From Pannonibacter sp051860505 (GTDB lineage: Bacteria; Pseudomonadota; Alphaproteobacteria; Rhizobiales; Stappiaceae): 64,000 nucleotides of DNA. The DNA lies in contig NZ_JBHYDX010000005.1 in assembly GCF_051860505.1 (NCBI RefSeq), positions 62,001 to 126,000 of the forward strand, in the 5' to 3' direction. A program made the translations under genes and the position numbers. Positions 49,914-59,539 of this stretch are shown piece by piece; the stretch's first letter is position 1; every line of letters begins with the position of its first letter. The notes under the pieces were generated by a model. The model was not told the DNA's origin and searched no databases. It saw only the letters and a list, made by a program, of their open reading frames with translations.

Positions 49914-51338
49914 TCAAGCCGGGTCGGGTGTCTTGTCGGGTTGATCTCCGGATACATGGGCCTTGATCGTACCTGACCAATCCAGCCGGCGCGTTGCAAA
50001 CATCGTGATTGCGACGGCTAGGAAGGCGATGAACGAGCCGACCAGCAGAGCATAGTCTTCTTCTCGCATTAGGAGGTACAGAGTGCCGTAGATGCTTGCG
50101 AGAACTGCAGCCATCAGCGCGCCCGCCTTTCTACTTGCAACGAGAAACCCGACATAGACAGCAATGAGGCCCGAAACTGCCGTCGCAGCCATGAGATAAG
50201 CGAGGTCGTAGCCGATGTGCTCCGACAGGGCGAGCAACAGCACATAGAACACCACCAGCGCCATCCCTGTCAGCCCGTACTGGATCCAGTGCACCTGACC
50301 CGGGGCGCGCAGTTCCAGCAGGAAAACCGCCAGAAAAGTGAGCGTGACAAAGAAAATCGCGTATTTCACCGAGCGCTCAACGGTCTGATAAAGGTCCACC
50401 TGCTCGACAAAGGTTACGCCCAGCATCTGAGATGAAAACGGCAGACTGCTGTCCATCATCAGGTCCGGCAAGCCTCGGGCGAGGTAGGGGATCGACCAGG
50501 ATGCGGTAAACCCATCGGGGTTTATCTCGCGCTGATCCGGCAGAAACCCGCCGCTGAAACCGGGGTGCGGCCAGTTTGACGTGATCTCGACGCGTGTGGT
50601 TCGGCCAGAGGGCGCAATATGAAATGAGCCGGAGCCATTCAGAAGCAGCGGGATTTCAAAACGGAAACCCGTTGCGACTTCAGCCGATGTCAGCGGTGTC
50701 TGGATCGACTGGGCTGCCCTGCCGGATAGCGACAGGTCGCCGGAACCGGGATCGAACAGGCGCGGCTGGCCGCCATCAATGCTCAGTGAAATGTCCGATT
50801 TTACGGCCTTCAGCTCCGAGATTGACGCAGCGAGATAGGCCGGGTCGCCGGATGGGACGATGCGGCCTTCGAACTTTGGGCGGAAACTCCCGGCATCGAG
50901 AGGCGAGAAGCGACCTTCGAGACGGATGTCAGCCTGATAGACTGGCAAGCTGTAAATCGACAACTGCCTCAGTTCCGTCTGGGCGTTGACCCGCACCGTC
51001 AGCTCCTGTGGCAGGAGAAATGCTGCCCGTCGGTGCAGGTCGCGCTTGCGCACGGTGACACCGTTCTGGATTTCATCCCGCTCGACCTCCTCGAGAAATG
51101 GGACGACAAGAACCGGACCTTGAATGGCTTGTGTGCCACCCCAGTCCCGGGCGATGGCGTCAGCGACGGAACCGGCCCGCAGTTTTCGTTCGCGGACCAG
51201 ATCCTGCACGAGCAGGCTGGGGACGAGCAGGGCCAGCGTCAGGACCGAAATAATGGCAGCCTTGAACGCCGGCGATGAAGAGAGCCGGCGTGTCGCACGC
51301 GGTAAAGCAGCGGGGGAATGTGAAACCGTCATGATCAA
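49914..51338 (-). CDS. creD: Cell envelope integrity protein CreD-like
   Basis: The 474-residue inner membrane protein has an N-terminal membrane segment (AIISVLTLALLVPSLLV), followed by a long periplasmic domain with the family sequences WGGTQAIQGPVLVVPF and LSIYSLPVYQADIRLEGRF. About five membrane segments cluster in the last third (KYAIFFVTLTFLAVFLLE onward). In E. coli creD belongs to the CreBC regulon; here no creB or creC gene is adjacent. Molecular function is unclear. Confidence 0.9.
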   Translation of the reverse strand: MIMTVSHSPAALPRATRRLSSSPAFKAAIISVLTLALLVPSLLVQDLVRERKLRAGSVADAIARDWGGTQAIQGPVLVVPFLEEVERDEIQNGVTVRKRDLHRRAAFLLPQELTVRVNAQTELRQLSIYSLPVYQADIRLEGRFSPLDAGSFRPKFEGRIVPSGDPAYLAASISELKAVKSDISLSIDGGQPRLFDPGSGDLSLSGRAAQSIQTPLTSAEVATGFRFEIPLLLNGSGSFHIAPSGRTTRVEITSNWPHPGFSGGFLPDQREINPDGFTASWSIPYLARGLPDLMMDSSLPFSSQMLGVTFVEQVDLYQTVERSVKYAIFFVTLTFLAVFLLELRAPGQVHWIQYGLTGMALVVFYVLLLALSEHIGYDLAYLMAATAVSGLIAVYVGFLVASRKAGALMAAVLASIYGTLYLLMREEDYALLVGSFIAFLAVAITMFATRRLDWSGTIKAHVSGDQPDKTPDPA

Positions 51339-51474
51339 AAGCCTTCTCGAAATGGAAGTGCAGGATGATCAGGCGCTTGATCTTGGCGTTTCAGATGATG
51401 GTTTGGAGATTTCTTCGCGGCGGCGCTGTGGCCCTTTTGGACATGTGTGACCGGGATCACGATTTCTGCCGGGT

Positions 51475-51945
51475 TTACTGCTCGCGGGTTTCCTGGATCG
51501 GCAGGGGCCGCTGTTCCTCAATGGCTTCCATCGCGAAATAGGACGTCACGCTGTCCAGTTCGACACCTGCAATCAGACGGCGATAGACCGCGTCGTAGCT
51601 GGCCATGTCGCGGGTGACGACCTTGAGCAGGTAGTCGTAGTCCCCGCCAATGCGGAAGAAGTCGATGACCTCGGGAATGGTCTGCACATGGCGCCGGAAG
51701 GTCTCAAGCCATTCAGCCGAGTGATGCCGGGTGCGGATCATGGCAAACACCACCAGATCCAGCCCGAGCCGGGTGCGATCGAGCTGCACGGTCTGGCCGG
51801 TGATCACGCCCTCTTTCTTCATCGTCTGGATGCGGTTCCAGCAGGCGTTGGGAGACAGGTTCACTTTCTCTGACAATTCGCGCTGGGTCAGGCTGCCGTC
51901 CTGCTGCAAGGCCTTCAGAATGGCCTTGTTGAACTGATCAATCAT
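51475..51945 (-). CDS. Lrp/AsnC family transcriptional regulator
   Basis: The 156-residue protein (start 51945, MIDQFNKAILKALQQDG) has the Lrp helix-turn-helix SLTQRELSEKVNLSPNACWNRIQTMKKEGVI, followed by an AsnC ligand-binding ferredoxin-like domain with GDYDYLLKVVTRDMASYD and SYFAMEAIEE. Such regulators respond to amino acids. It is divergent from a class V aminotransferase gene about 120 bp away, so it likely controls that gene. Confidence 0.9.
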   Translation of the reverse strand: MIDQFNKAILKALQQDGSLTQRELSEKVNLSPNACWNRIQTMKKEGVITGQTVQLDRTRLGLDLVVFAMIRTRHHSAEWLETFRRHVQTIPEVIDFFRIGGDYDYLLKVVTRDMASYDAVYRRLIAGVELDSVTSYFAMEAIEEQRPLPIQETREQ

Positions 51946-52064
51946 TGCGGCGTCTTCTCGAACAAAATCTACGTGAATGATCCATACTGTGTGAAACTTT
52001 GGAATTTCTCTCAAGGGGTTTCGCATAAATTCTTCCGCATTCGCTCTTTTGCAGGATGCCCGCC

Positions 52065-53513
52065 ATGCCGATGTCCCTTGCCGATTTCCGTGACCACCTG
52101 GCCGCAAACGCGTCGCTCGTTGAGACGTTGCGCGTGGGACTGATCGGCGAAGGCATCGAGATCGAAGGCGCGTTTGGGTCGCGCAAGCTGGTATATGCGG
52201 ATTACACCGCCTCCGGCCGGGCCCTGCGGCAAGTGGAAGAGTTCATTCTCTCCGAGGTGCTGCCCTATTACGCCAACAGCCACACGGAGGCGTCCTGGTG
52301 CGGCGCGCGGATGACCCAGCTGCGGCGCGAGGCACGGGCCCTGATCGCCGAGGTTACCGGTGCGGGCGAGGACTGCACCGTCATCTTCACCGGCTCGGGC
52401 GCGACAGCGGCCGTTAACCGGGCGGCCAGCCTGTTCGGTGTCACAGGTCTGCAGGGCGCTGTTGGCAACGACCGTGCAGCCGTCCTGATCGGCCCCTATG
52501 AGCATCATTCCAACATTCTGCCGTGGCGCGAAAGCGGCGCCGAGGTCATCGAGATTGCCGAGTCTGCCGTGGGCGGGCCGGACATGGCCCAACTGGAAGC
52601 CGAGCTGATCCGGCTGGCTGGCCGGCCTCTCGTCGTCGGTGCCTTTTCCGCCGCCTCCAACGTCACCGGTCTCCTGACCGATGCCGACGCCGTCACGCGG
52701 CTGCTCAAGGCGCATGGGGCGCTGGCACTGTGGGACTATGCCGGCGGCGGCCCCTACCTGCCGATCCGCATGAACTCCGGCAGCGACTGTGCCAGGGATG
52801 CCATCGTCGTTTCGCCGCACAAGTTCCCTGGCGGACCGGGAGCCTCGGGCGTCCTGATCATCCGCAATTCGGCCGTCCGGGCGGTGAAGCCGACCTGGCC
52901 CGGCGGCGGCACCGTGTCTTTCGTCTCGCCCTGGGGGCACGACTATTCCGCCTCGCTGGCCGCCCGTGAGGAAGCCGGCACGCCGAATGTCGTCGGCGAC
53001 ATCCGCGCCGGCCTTGCCTTCCTGATCAAGGACACCGTTGGCGAGGACTTCATCCTCTCCCGCGACAAGGCTCTCGCCCGGATGGCCTTCAAGGCCTGGG
53101 CCGGACACCCGAGCCTGAAGATCCTTGCAGGCGACAAGCGGGACCGCCTGCCGATCTTCGCCTTCCAGATCGAGGATGCGGCCGGCAACCGGGTGCATCC
53201 GCAGCTGTTCACGCGGATGCTGTCGGACTTCCACGGCATCCAGGCGCGCGGCGGCTGCGCCTGCGCCGGACCCTATGCACACCGGCTGCTCGGCATTGAC
53301 CAGGCGCGGTCGGAAGAACTTCGTGCCTCGATCCAGGCCGGCGAGGAGATGGAGAAGCCGGGCTGGATACGGCTTAACTTCAGCTATCTGATGGATGATA
53401 CCACCGCGCGTTTCATCCACGAGAGCGTGGCACAGCTCGCCCGCGATGGTCAGGAACTGGCCAAGCTCTATGTCGGCGATCCGCGCACCGCGCGGTTCCG
53501 CAAGGCCGGCTGA
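52065..53513 (+). CDS. Class V aminotransferase (cysteine desulfurase-like)
   Basis: The PLP enzyme of about 480 residues is of the NifS/SufS fold. The PLP lysine is in VVSPHKFPGGPGASGVL near residue 260, and the earlier ASNVTGLLTDADAVTRLL and GSGATAAVNRAASL contact the cofactor. A cysteine-rich stretch, QARGGCACAGPYAHRLLG, near residue 395 resembles the C-terminal loop of desulfurases. The start is either 52065 (AGGA 8 bases upstream) or 52071; 52056 has no ribosome binding site. It is divergent from the Lrp gene, which suggests amino acid metabolism, not iron-sulfur assembly. Confidence 0.85.
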   Translation: MPMSLADFRDHLAANASLVETLRVGLIGEGIEIEGAFGSRKLVYADYTASGRALRQVEEFILSEVLPYYANSHTEASWCGARMTQLRREARALIAEVTGAGEDCTVIFTGSGATAAVNRAASLFGVTGLQGAVGNDRAAVLIGPYEHHSNILPWRESGAEVIEIAESAVGGPDMAQLEAELIRLAGRPLVVGAFSAASNVTGLLTDADAVTRLLKAHGALALWDYAGGGPYLPIRMNSGSDCARDAIVVSPHKFPGGPGASGVLIIRNSAVRAVKPTWPGGGTVSFVSPWGHDYSASLAAREEAGTPNVVGDIRAGLAFLIKDTVGEDFILSRDKALARMAFKAWAGHPSLKILAGDKRDRLPIFAFQIEDAAGNRVHPQLFTRMLSDFHGIQARGGCACAGPYAHRLLGIDQARSEELRASIQAGEEMEKPGWIRLNFSYLMDDTTARFIHESVAQLARDGQELAKLYVGDPRTARFRKAG

Positions 53514-53598
53514 GCCCTCGCATATCGGGTGGCTGAACCGGGGCAGGGCGGGGTAAGGTCAGGCAGTATCCAATGCCAGACTTTGCCGAGTGATCCAG

Positions 53599-54558
53599 AT
53601 GGCCAATGCTTCCCAGTCCGACCTGTTTGCCGCCACAGATCTGGCGACTGCCCGCGCCAATGCGGTCAGCGCCGAGCTGATCCCTGCCATCGCCACCGGC
53701 GAGGATGCAGCGCGGGACTATCAGGTCGTGCGCGAGACGCTGGAACGCATCACCGAGACCTGGCGCGATCAGCCGCAGCTGGATGATCTGGCGCGGCAGG
53801 TTGGTCTGCAGCCGATCCAGCTGCAGCGGGTGTTCTCGCGCTGGGCCGGCCTGACGCCGAAGCAGTTCGTCCAGGCGATCACGCTTGACCACGCTCGCGC
53901 GCTGCTGCGCGATGCAGCCAGCATCCTTGACACGTCCTACGAGGTTGGCCTGTCCGGTCCCGCCCGGCTGCACGACCTGTTCGTGACCCATGAGGCGATG
54001 ACACCGGGCGACTACCGCAGCCGCGGCGCCGGCGTCACCATCCGCTACGGCTTCCACCCTTGCCCCTTTGGTCAGGTGCTGCTGATGATCACCGAGCGGG
54101 GACTGGCAGGCCTTGCCTTTGCCGATCCGGGTGAGGAAACGTCAGCCTTCGAGGACATGAGCAGCCGCTGGCCGGCCGCCAGTTTCGTTGCGGACCAGGA
54201 GGCAACGCTTCCCTATGCCGTGCGGGTTTTCGATCCTTCAGCATGGGCATCCGACACGCCGCTCAACGTCGTCTTCATCGGCACGGATTTCGAGATCCGG
54301 GTGTGGCAGACGCTGCTGAAGATCCCAATGGGCCGGGCCACCACCTATTCCGACATCGCCCGCAGCCTCGGCAAGTCCAGCGCGGCGCGGGCGGTGGGCA
54401 CGGCGGTCGGGCGCAACCCGATTTCCTTCGTCGTGCCCTGCCACCGGGTGCTCGGCCGCACCGGCGGCCTCTGCGGCTATCACTGGGGCCTGACCCGCAA
54501 GCGGGCGATCCTCGGCTGGGAGGCTGGATTGACGGGGCCGGTGTTGCAGGCGGGCTGA
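53599..54558 (+). CDS. AraC-type HTH / methylated-DNA-protein cysteine methyltransferase (Ada-like)
   Basis: This is an Ada-like fusion: residues of about 45-140 form an AraC-type DNA-binding domain (LDDLARQVGLQPIQLQRVF, GLTPKQFVQAI, TPGDYRSRG). The C-terminal half is an O6-alkylguanine-DNA alkyltransferase with the acceptor motif VPCHRVLG (cysteine near residue 281). The N-terminal Ada zinc domain, with the phosphotriester-accepting cysteine, is missing. A GTG at 53590 (three residues longer) is an alternative start. It repairs alkylated guanine and probably regulates transcription. Confidence 0.92.
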   Translation: MANASQSDLFAATDLATARANAVSAELIPAIATGEDAARDYQVVRETLERITETWRDQPQLDDLARQVGLQPIQLQRVFSRWAGLTPKQFVQAITLDHARALLRDAASILDTSYEVGLSGPARLHDLFVTHEAMTPGDYRSRGAGVTIRYGFHPCPFGQVLLMITERGLAGLAFADPGEETSAFEDMSSRWPAASFVADQEATLPYAVRVFDPSAWASDTPLNVVFIGTDFEIRVWQTLLKIPMGRATTYSDIARSLGKSSAARAVGTAVGRNPISFVVPCHRVLGRTGGLCGYHWGLTRKRAILGWEAGLTGPVLQAG

Positions 54559-54587
54559 GCACTGGCCCTATACCGGCGCTGATCAGG

Positions 54588-57578
54588 TCAGTGTGCTTCG
54601 TCCCAGGTATCGGCGGCGCGGGCATCCACCTGCAGCGGCACCGAGAGGCGGATCAATGGTTCGCAGGCCCCTTCCATGATGGAGCGGATGACCGGAATGG
54701 CTGTGTCGACGCCTGCCTCGTCCACCTCGAAGATCAGTTCATCGTGAACCTGCAGCAGCATCTCTGCCGATGATCCGGCCACAGCGAGCGCGCCCTCCAT
54801 CCGCACCATCGCCCGGCGCAGGATATCAGCGGCCGACCCTTGGATCGGTGCGTTGATGGCGGCCCGCTCGAAGAAGGCGCGCATCGACGGATTGGATGTG
54901 TTCACGTCCGGATAGTGCGCCTTGCGGCCGAAGATGGTGGTGACATAGCCCTTGTCGTGCACCTCCCGCTTCACGGCTTCCATGTAGTCGCGGATGCCGG
55001 GGAAGCGCTGGAAATACATCTTGATGTAGTCGCTCGCTTCGCCACGCGAGATGCCAAGCTGGGCGGCAAGGCCGAAGGCCGAGATGCCATAGATGATCCC
55101 GAAATTGATCGCCTTGGCGCGGCGGCGAACCATCGGATCCATGTCCTTCACCGGCACGCCGAACATCTCGCTCGCCGTCATGGCGTGGATGTCGAGACCG
55201 TCCGCAAACGCCTTCTTCAGCTGCGGGATATCGGCGATATGCGCCAGCACGCGCAGCTCGATCTGGCTGTAGTCGGCCGAGATCAGCTTGCGGCCCTTGT
55301 CTGCCACGAACGCCTTGCGGATCTTGCGGCCGGCTTCTGTGCGGACCGGAATGTTCTGCAGGTTCGGCTCCGACGAGGACAGGCGCCCGGTCGTGGTCGA
55401 GGCCAGCGAGTAGGATGTGTGGACGCGCTTTGTCTCGGGATGAATGTAGCCGGGCAACGCGTCGGTGTAGGTGGACTTCAGCTTGGCGAGCTGGCGCCAT
55501 TCGACGATTTTCACCGGCAGTTCGTGACCCTCGGCAGCGAGATCATCCAGGACCGAAACGGCTGTCGACCAGGCTCCGGTCTTGGTTTTCTTGCCGCCGG
55601 GCAGGCCCATCCGCCCGAACAGGATATCGCCTAGCTGTTTTGGCGAGCCGATGTTGAAGGTCTCGCCCGCCAGCGCATAGATTTCCGCTTCGACGGCGGC
55701 CATGCCTTGCGCGAATTCGCCTGAAAGCCGCGAGAGCATCTGCCGGTCGATGGAGATGCCACGCCGTTCCATACGGGCGAGCACCGGGACCATCGGCCGC
55801 TCCAGCGTTTCGTAAACGGTCGCCATGGCTTCGGCAGCCAGCCGCGGCTTCAGCACGCGCCAGAGCCGCAGGGTGACATCGGCATCCTCGGCGGCATAGG
55901 CGGTTGCCTTGTCGATGGCCACCTTGTCGAAGGTGATCATCGACTTGCCTGATCCCGCAACGTCCTTGAACGAGATCGGTGTATGCCCGAGCCAGCGGTC
56001 GGACAGCTCGTCCATGCCGTTGCCGCCCTTGCCGGCGTCCAGCGCATAGGACAGCAGCATGGTGTCGTCGAGCGGGCCGATGGCAACGCCGTAGCGCAGC
56101 ATCAGGAGATAGTCATACTTGAGGTTCTGGCCGATTTTCAGCACGCCGGGATCTTCCAGCAGCGGCTTCAACACATCGAGTGCATCACGCAGCGGGATCT
56201 GGCCTGGAACGAGGCCACCGCCTCCCAGCAGATCGCCCTCGCCGTCCACATGGCCAAGCGGCACATAGCAGGCGTGACCTGGCCGGGTTGCGAGCGATAC
56301 GCCGACAAGATCGGCCTGCATCGCATCGAGCGATGTGGTCTCCGTGTCGAAGGCAACAAGGCCAACTTCGGTCGCCTCGGCAACCCAGGCCCGTAGTCTG
56401 TCGATGTCGCGGACGGCTTCATACCCGGCATGGTCAATCTTCAGGCCGCGCGCCTCGTTCTGTCGGCCTTCGACCAGTGCCTGCGCCGTCATCAATCCGG
56501 CAGGAACGTCGGTCGAGACGGCTGCCGAACGCTGGCTTGCCGAGGCGTCCGAGATATCGACCGGAGCGGCGGTCTCGCCGCGCTCCATCTGGCGGCCCTT
56601 GGCATCGGGTGTGTGCCAGCCGGCAATCTCGAACTCCGACGGCTCGATGTTGACGACTTCCGCTCCGGTTGCCTCGGCGACGCGGCGGGTGAGGGTGGTG
56701 AATTGCATGGCCTTAAGGAAACCGACGGCCTGCGGGCCGTTGACTGATTCGACGGCGAGGTCCGTAACCGGAATGAGCACTGGCACATCGGTCTTGAGCG
56801 TCACCAGCTGCTTGGAGATCCGGGCCTGCTCGGCAAATTCGATCAGGTTTTCGCGGCGCTTGGTCTGTTTGATCGTGTGCGCGTTGGCGAGCAGCGTCTC
56901 CAGGTCGCCGAATTCGAGAATGAGCTGCGCGGCCGTCTTTAGGCCGATGCCGGGAACGCCGGGCACATTGTCGACACTGTCACCGGCCAGCGACTGGACC
57001 TCGATCACCTTGTCCGGTCCGACGCCAAATTTCTCGAACACCTCCGGCTCGCCGATGACCTTGTTCTTCATCGTGTCGATCATGCCGACGCGGGGACCGA
57101 TCAACTGCATGAGATCCTTGTCACCGGACACGATGGTGACGCGCGCGCCCATCTCCGCCGCCTGGCGGGCATAGGTGGCGATCAGGTCGTCGGCTTCAAA
57201 GCCTTCCTGCTCGATCGAGGGCACATTGAAGGCACGGGTGGCAGTGCGGATCAGGCCGAACTGCGGGATCAGGTCTTCTGGGGGCGCCGGGCGCTGGGCC
57301 TTGTAGGCCGGATAAATGTCACTCCGGAACGTCTTGGACGAATGGTCGAAGATGACCGCAAAATGGGTCGGCTCATCGCCTTTTTCCGGCGTCAAGCCTT
57401 CGGTCAAGAGCTTCCACAGCATGTTGCAGAAGCCGGAGACCGCACCAACCGGCAGCCCGTCCGACTTGCGCGTCAGCGGCGGCAGCGCGTGATAGGCGCG
57501 GAAAATGAAGGTGGAACCGTCGACCAGAATGAGGTGGTCGTCAGCGGTGAGCGCGGGGGAGGAAGCATCGTTCGACAT
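54588..57578 (-). CDS. polA: DNA polymerase I
   Basis: PolA fills gaps and removes RNA primers. All three domains are present: 5'-3' exonuclease (LVDGSTFIFRAYHALPP, GEPEVFEKFGVGPDKVIE), 3'-5' exonuclease with the intact metal motif VAFDTETTSLDAMQADLVG, and polymerase with motif A SADYSQIELRVLAHI, motif B RRRAKAINFGIIYGISAFG and motif C LLQVHDELIFEVD. It is 996 residues from 57578 (MSNDASSPAL), longer than the E. coli enzyme because of linker insertions between the first two domains. Confidence 0.97.
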   Translation of the reverse strand: MSNDASSPALTADDHLILVDGSTFIFRAYHALPPLTRKSDGLPVGAVSGFCNMLWKLLTEGLTPEKGDEPTHFAVIFDHSSKTFRSDIYPAYKAQRPAPPEDLIPQFGLIRTATRAFNVPSIEQEGFEADDLIATYARQAAEMGARVTIVSGDKDLMQLIGPRVGMIDTMKNKVIGEPEVFEKFGVGPDKVIEVQSLAGDSVDNVPGVPGIGLKTAAQLILEFGDLETLLANAHTIKQTKRRENLIEFAEQARISKQLVTLKTDVPVLIPVTDLAVESVNGPQAVGFLKAMQFTTLTRRVAEATGAEVVNIEPSEFEIAGWHTPDAKGRQMERGETAAPVDISDASASQRSAAVSTDVPAGLMTAQALVEGRQNEARGLKIDHAGYEAVRDIDRLRAWVAEATEVGLVAFDTETTSLDAMQADLVGVSLATRPGHACYVPLGHVDGEGDLLGGGGLVPGQIPLRDALDVLKPLLEDPGVLKIGQNLKYDYLLMLRYGVAIGPLDDTMLLSYALDAGKGGNGMDELSDRWLGHTPISFKDVAGSGKSMITFDKVAIDKATAYAAEDADVTLRLWRVLKPRLAAEAMATVYETLERPMVPVLARMERRGISIDRQMLSRLSGEFAQGMAAVEAEIYALAGETFNIGSPKQLGDILFGRMGLPGGKKTKTGAWSTAVSVLDDLAAEGHELPVKIVEWRQLAKLKSTYTDALPGYIHPETKRVHTSYSLASTTTGRLSSSEPNLQNIPVRTEAGRKIRKAFVADKGRKLISADYSQIELRVLAHIADIPQLKKAFADGLDIHAMTASEMFGVPVKDMDPMVRRRAKAINFGIIYGISAFGLAAQLGISRGEASDYIKMYFQRFPGIRDYMEAVKREVHDKGYVTTIFGRKAHYPDVNTSNPSMRAFFERAAINAPIQGSAADILRRAMVRMEGALAVAGSSAEMLLQVHDELIFEVDEAGVDTAIPVIRSIMEGACEPLIRLSVPLQVDARAADTWDEAH

Positions 57579-57653
57579 GGCGCGGATCATGCCCGCTTGG
57601 CCCTGAGGAAGAAAGGGCGAATGTGCGTCCGCAGCAATGTCCTGGCGGGTAGC

Positions 57654-58718
57654 TTACTCTGCTGCCTGCCCGGCCGATTTGGTCGCGGCTGGCCGGGCGA
57701 CATGCGCCCAAACCGGACGCTGGAATAGGAAGCGGCCGTAGCCGGTGCGTTCAACGGCGATATAAAGCACCACCGGTCCGGTCACGGCGGCAAGTGTGAC
57801 CAGCAAGGACAGTGTGCCCGTATCGAACAATCCGAGCTTGGGCAGCAGGATCCGCGCGACTGCCATGGGGAAAAAGAAGGCGAGATAGATCACGATCGAA
57901 TGTGCGCCCATCCAGCGCAATCCGGACAGCCGGCCGGACGAGGCGAGAAGGCTTGAGACAAGAACCACGGCGATGCCGCCGGCAGCGCCCAGAACCAGAG
58001 ACAGGCCTGGAAGGAGATAGATGCCAAAGGCAACCGCTGCCCCGTTCAGGCAAGCCCAGATGGCGATAGCCATCAATGCAGCCAAACGCCTGTCTGCGGC
58101 CAAAGCGGCAAGAGCAAACAAGCGCGGCGCAAACACGTATCCGGCGAAGAAGAAGACAAATCGCTCGGCAAAATAGTCGAGGATATAGATGCCCGTATCG
58201 ATCGGAACGACCTGTAGGGTGGCAGCCCCCAACAGGGTCAGCGGCCACGGCACCTTCAGCTCATGCAATATCTTCGTTACGACAAAAAAGACCGCCAGAA
58301 GATAGATGAACCACAATGTGCCAAACGGTTGTAGGAAGGCGAGAAGATATTCGCCCAATGTTGCTTCGAAACCATCAGCGGCAATCATACCGGGTGCCTT
58401 GACCGCGAACTGGATGGTCAGCCACAGGGTGTAGAAATACAGGAAATGAACGACCTTTCGGTCCAGATACAGCCGCCAGTCGCGGTCCAGCACATTGGCG
58501 ACAAACAGGCCTGAAATCAGGAAGAAGTCTGGCATCCGGAACGGTGCAGCAAACTGCACGACAGGATGCATCCAGCCGGTTTCGCCGGCGGCAAGCTCCA
58601 TTCCCAGCACGCTGTGCATCATCACAACCAGCACGATGCATATCCCCTTCGCATGATCGATCCAGTCGATGCGTTTGGGGAGGGAGGACCTAGTATGGAG
58701 TGTATCTACAGCGGACAT
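57654..58718 (-). CDS. Acyltransferase 3 family membrane protein
   Basis: The 354-residue protein has about ten membrane segments. It begins RIDWIDHAKGICIVLVVMMHSVLG, the opening of acyltransferase 3 proteins, where the histidine of MMHS is in the active region. VQFAAPFRMPDFFLISGLFVANVLDRDW follows, again typical. It probably transfers an acyl (for example acetyl or succinyl) group to an envelope sugar; the acceptor is unknown. It is monocistronic. Confidence 0.86.
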   Translation of the reverse strand: MSAVDTLHTRSSLPKRIDWIDHAKGICIVLVVMMHSVLGMELAAGETGWMHPVVQFAAPFRMPDFFLISGLFVANVLDRDWRLYLDRKVVHFLYFYTLWLTIQFAVKAPGMIAADGFEATLGEYLLAFLQPFGTLWFIYLLAVFFVVTKILHELKVPWPLTLLGAATLQVVPIDTGIYILDYFAERFVFFFAGYVFAPRLFALAALAADRRLAALMAIAIWACLNGAAVAFGIYLLPGLSLVLGAAGGIAVVLVSSLLASSGRLSGLRWMGAHSIVIYLAFFFPMAVARILLPKLGLFDTGTLSLLVTLAAVTGPVVLYIAVERTGYGRFLFQRPVWAHVARPAATKSAGQAAE

Positions 58719-58746
58719 TCGCCAACCTTAGCGTGTATCGGCGGCG

Positions 58747-58778
58747 TTGTCGGTTAAGAACCTTGGTAAAACCGACAA
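58747..58778. repeat. Nine-bp inverted repeat TTGTCGGTT...AACCGACAA
   Basis: The two arms (58747-58755, 58770-58778) are perfect complements around a 14-base spacer that contains its own ACCTTGGT palindrome. It lies in the 105-bp gap upstream of the acyltransferase gene and downstream of fxsA, so it is either a promoter element or a weak terminator. Confidence 0.5.
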
Positions 58779-58823
58779 TTCTTGCACTGCGGCAATCACA
58801 ACACTGTGAGACGGTCGGGAGCG

Positions 58824-59324
58824 TCAGGGCTTCTCGCCGGTGTCCTTCCAGGGACTTTCCAGCGCCGGGCGAGATCCCGTGTCAGCCGATTGCGGGGTCT
58901 CCCGGTGCCAGTCTTCCGCATCAAGGTCCACAACGGAAGGACCGCTCGACCTGGTTCTTTTTGCCGCGATGATTGTCGCCCGGCTCGCCATGCGCCTGAC
59001 AAGAAGCGCCCGCAGCGGCGGAATGAACAGCGCCAGACCGAGCGTGTCGGTGATAAATCCCGGCAGAAGCAGCAGAATGCTGGCGGTAACCATCAGCACG
59101 CCGTGCATCATCTCCTCGCCCGGCACACGGCCTGCGTCGAGTTCGCCCTGCATGCGGCGCACGAGGGACAGGCCCTGGTGGCGCAACATTGCAGTTCCGG
59201 CAAGGGCCGTGACAATGGTGAGCAGAATTGTCGGCAACACGCCGATTTCCTCGCCGACCATGATGAAGACCGCAATCTCCGCAAGCGGGAGAAGGATGAG
59301 ACCGGTAAGAACCAGAAAGGCCAC
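58824..59324 (-). CDS. fxsA: FxsA family membrane protein
   Basis: The 166-residue inner membrane protein has the FxsA signature: PLAEIAVFIMVGEEIG in the first segment, GTAMLRHQGLSLVRRMQGEL and then VTASILLLLPGFITDTLGLALFIPPLR. In E. coli excess FxsA relieves F exclusion of phage T7; its normal job is unclear. It is divergent from the Tim44-like gene, an arrangement conserved in alphaproteobacteria, usually with secB nearby. Confidence 0.92.
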   Translation of the reverse strand: MAFLVLTGLILLPLAEIAVFIMVGEEIGVLPTILLTIVTALAGTAMLRHQGLSLVRRMQGELDAGRVPGEEMMHGVLMVTASILLLLPGFITDTLGLALFIPPLRALLVRRMASRATIIAAKRTRSSGPSVVDLDAEDWHRETPQSADTGSRPALESPWKDTGEKP

Positions 59325-59539
59325 GAAATACCTGACGTTGACTGTTGGCTAACCCGCCCAAGATAAGGTGCCTTGATCGGGATTGCGAGTATCTTGCCAG
59401 GAGCGCCCAACAATCGCCTTGCTCTTGGCACTGGATGCTGGTTCAAGAACCCCTACATTCAAAGGAACCTGTCCGGTGGATCCGGGGTGCGATGATAGCA
59501 TCCGGACATCAGGTCAGGGATCAAAAGCCGGTAGCACCC

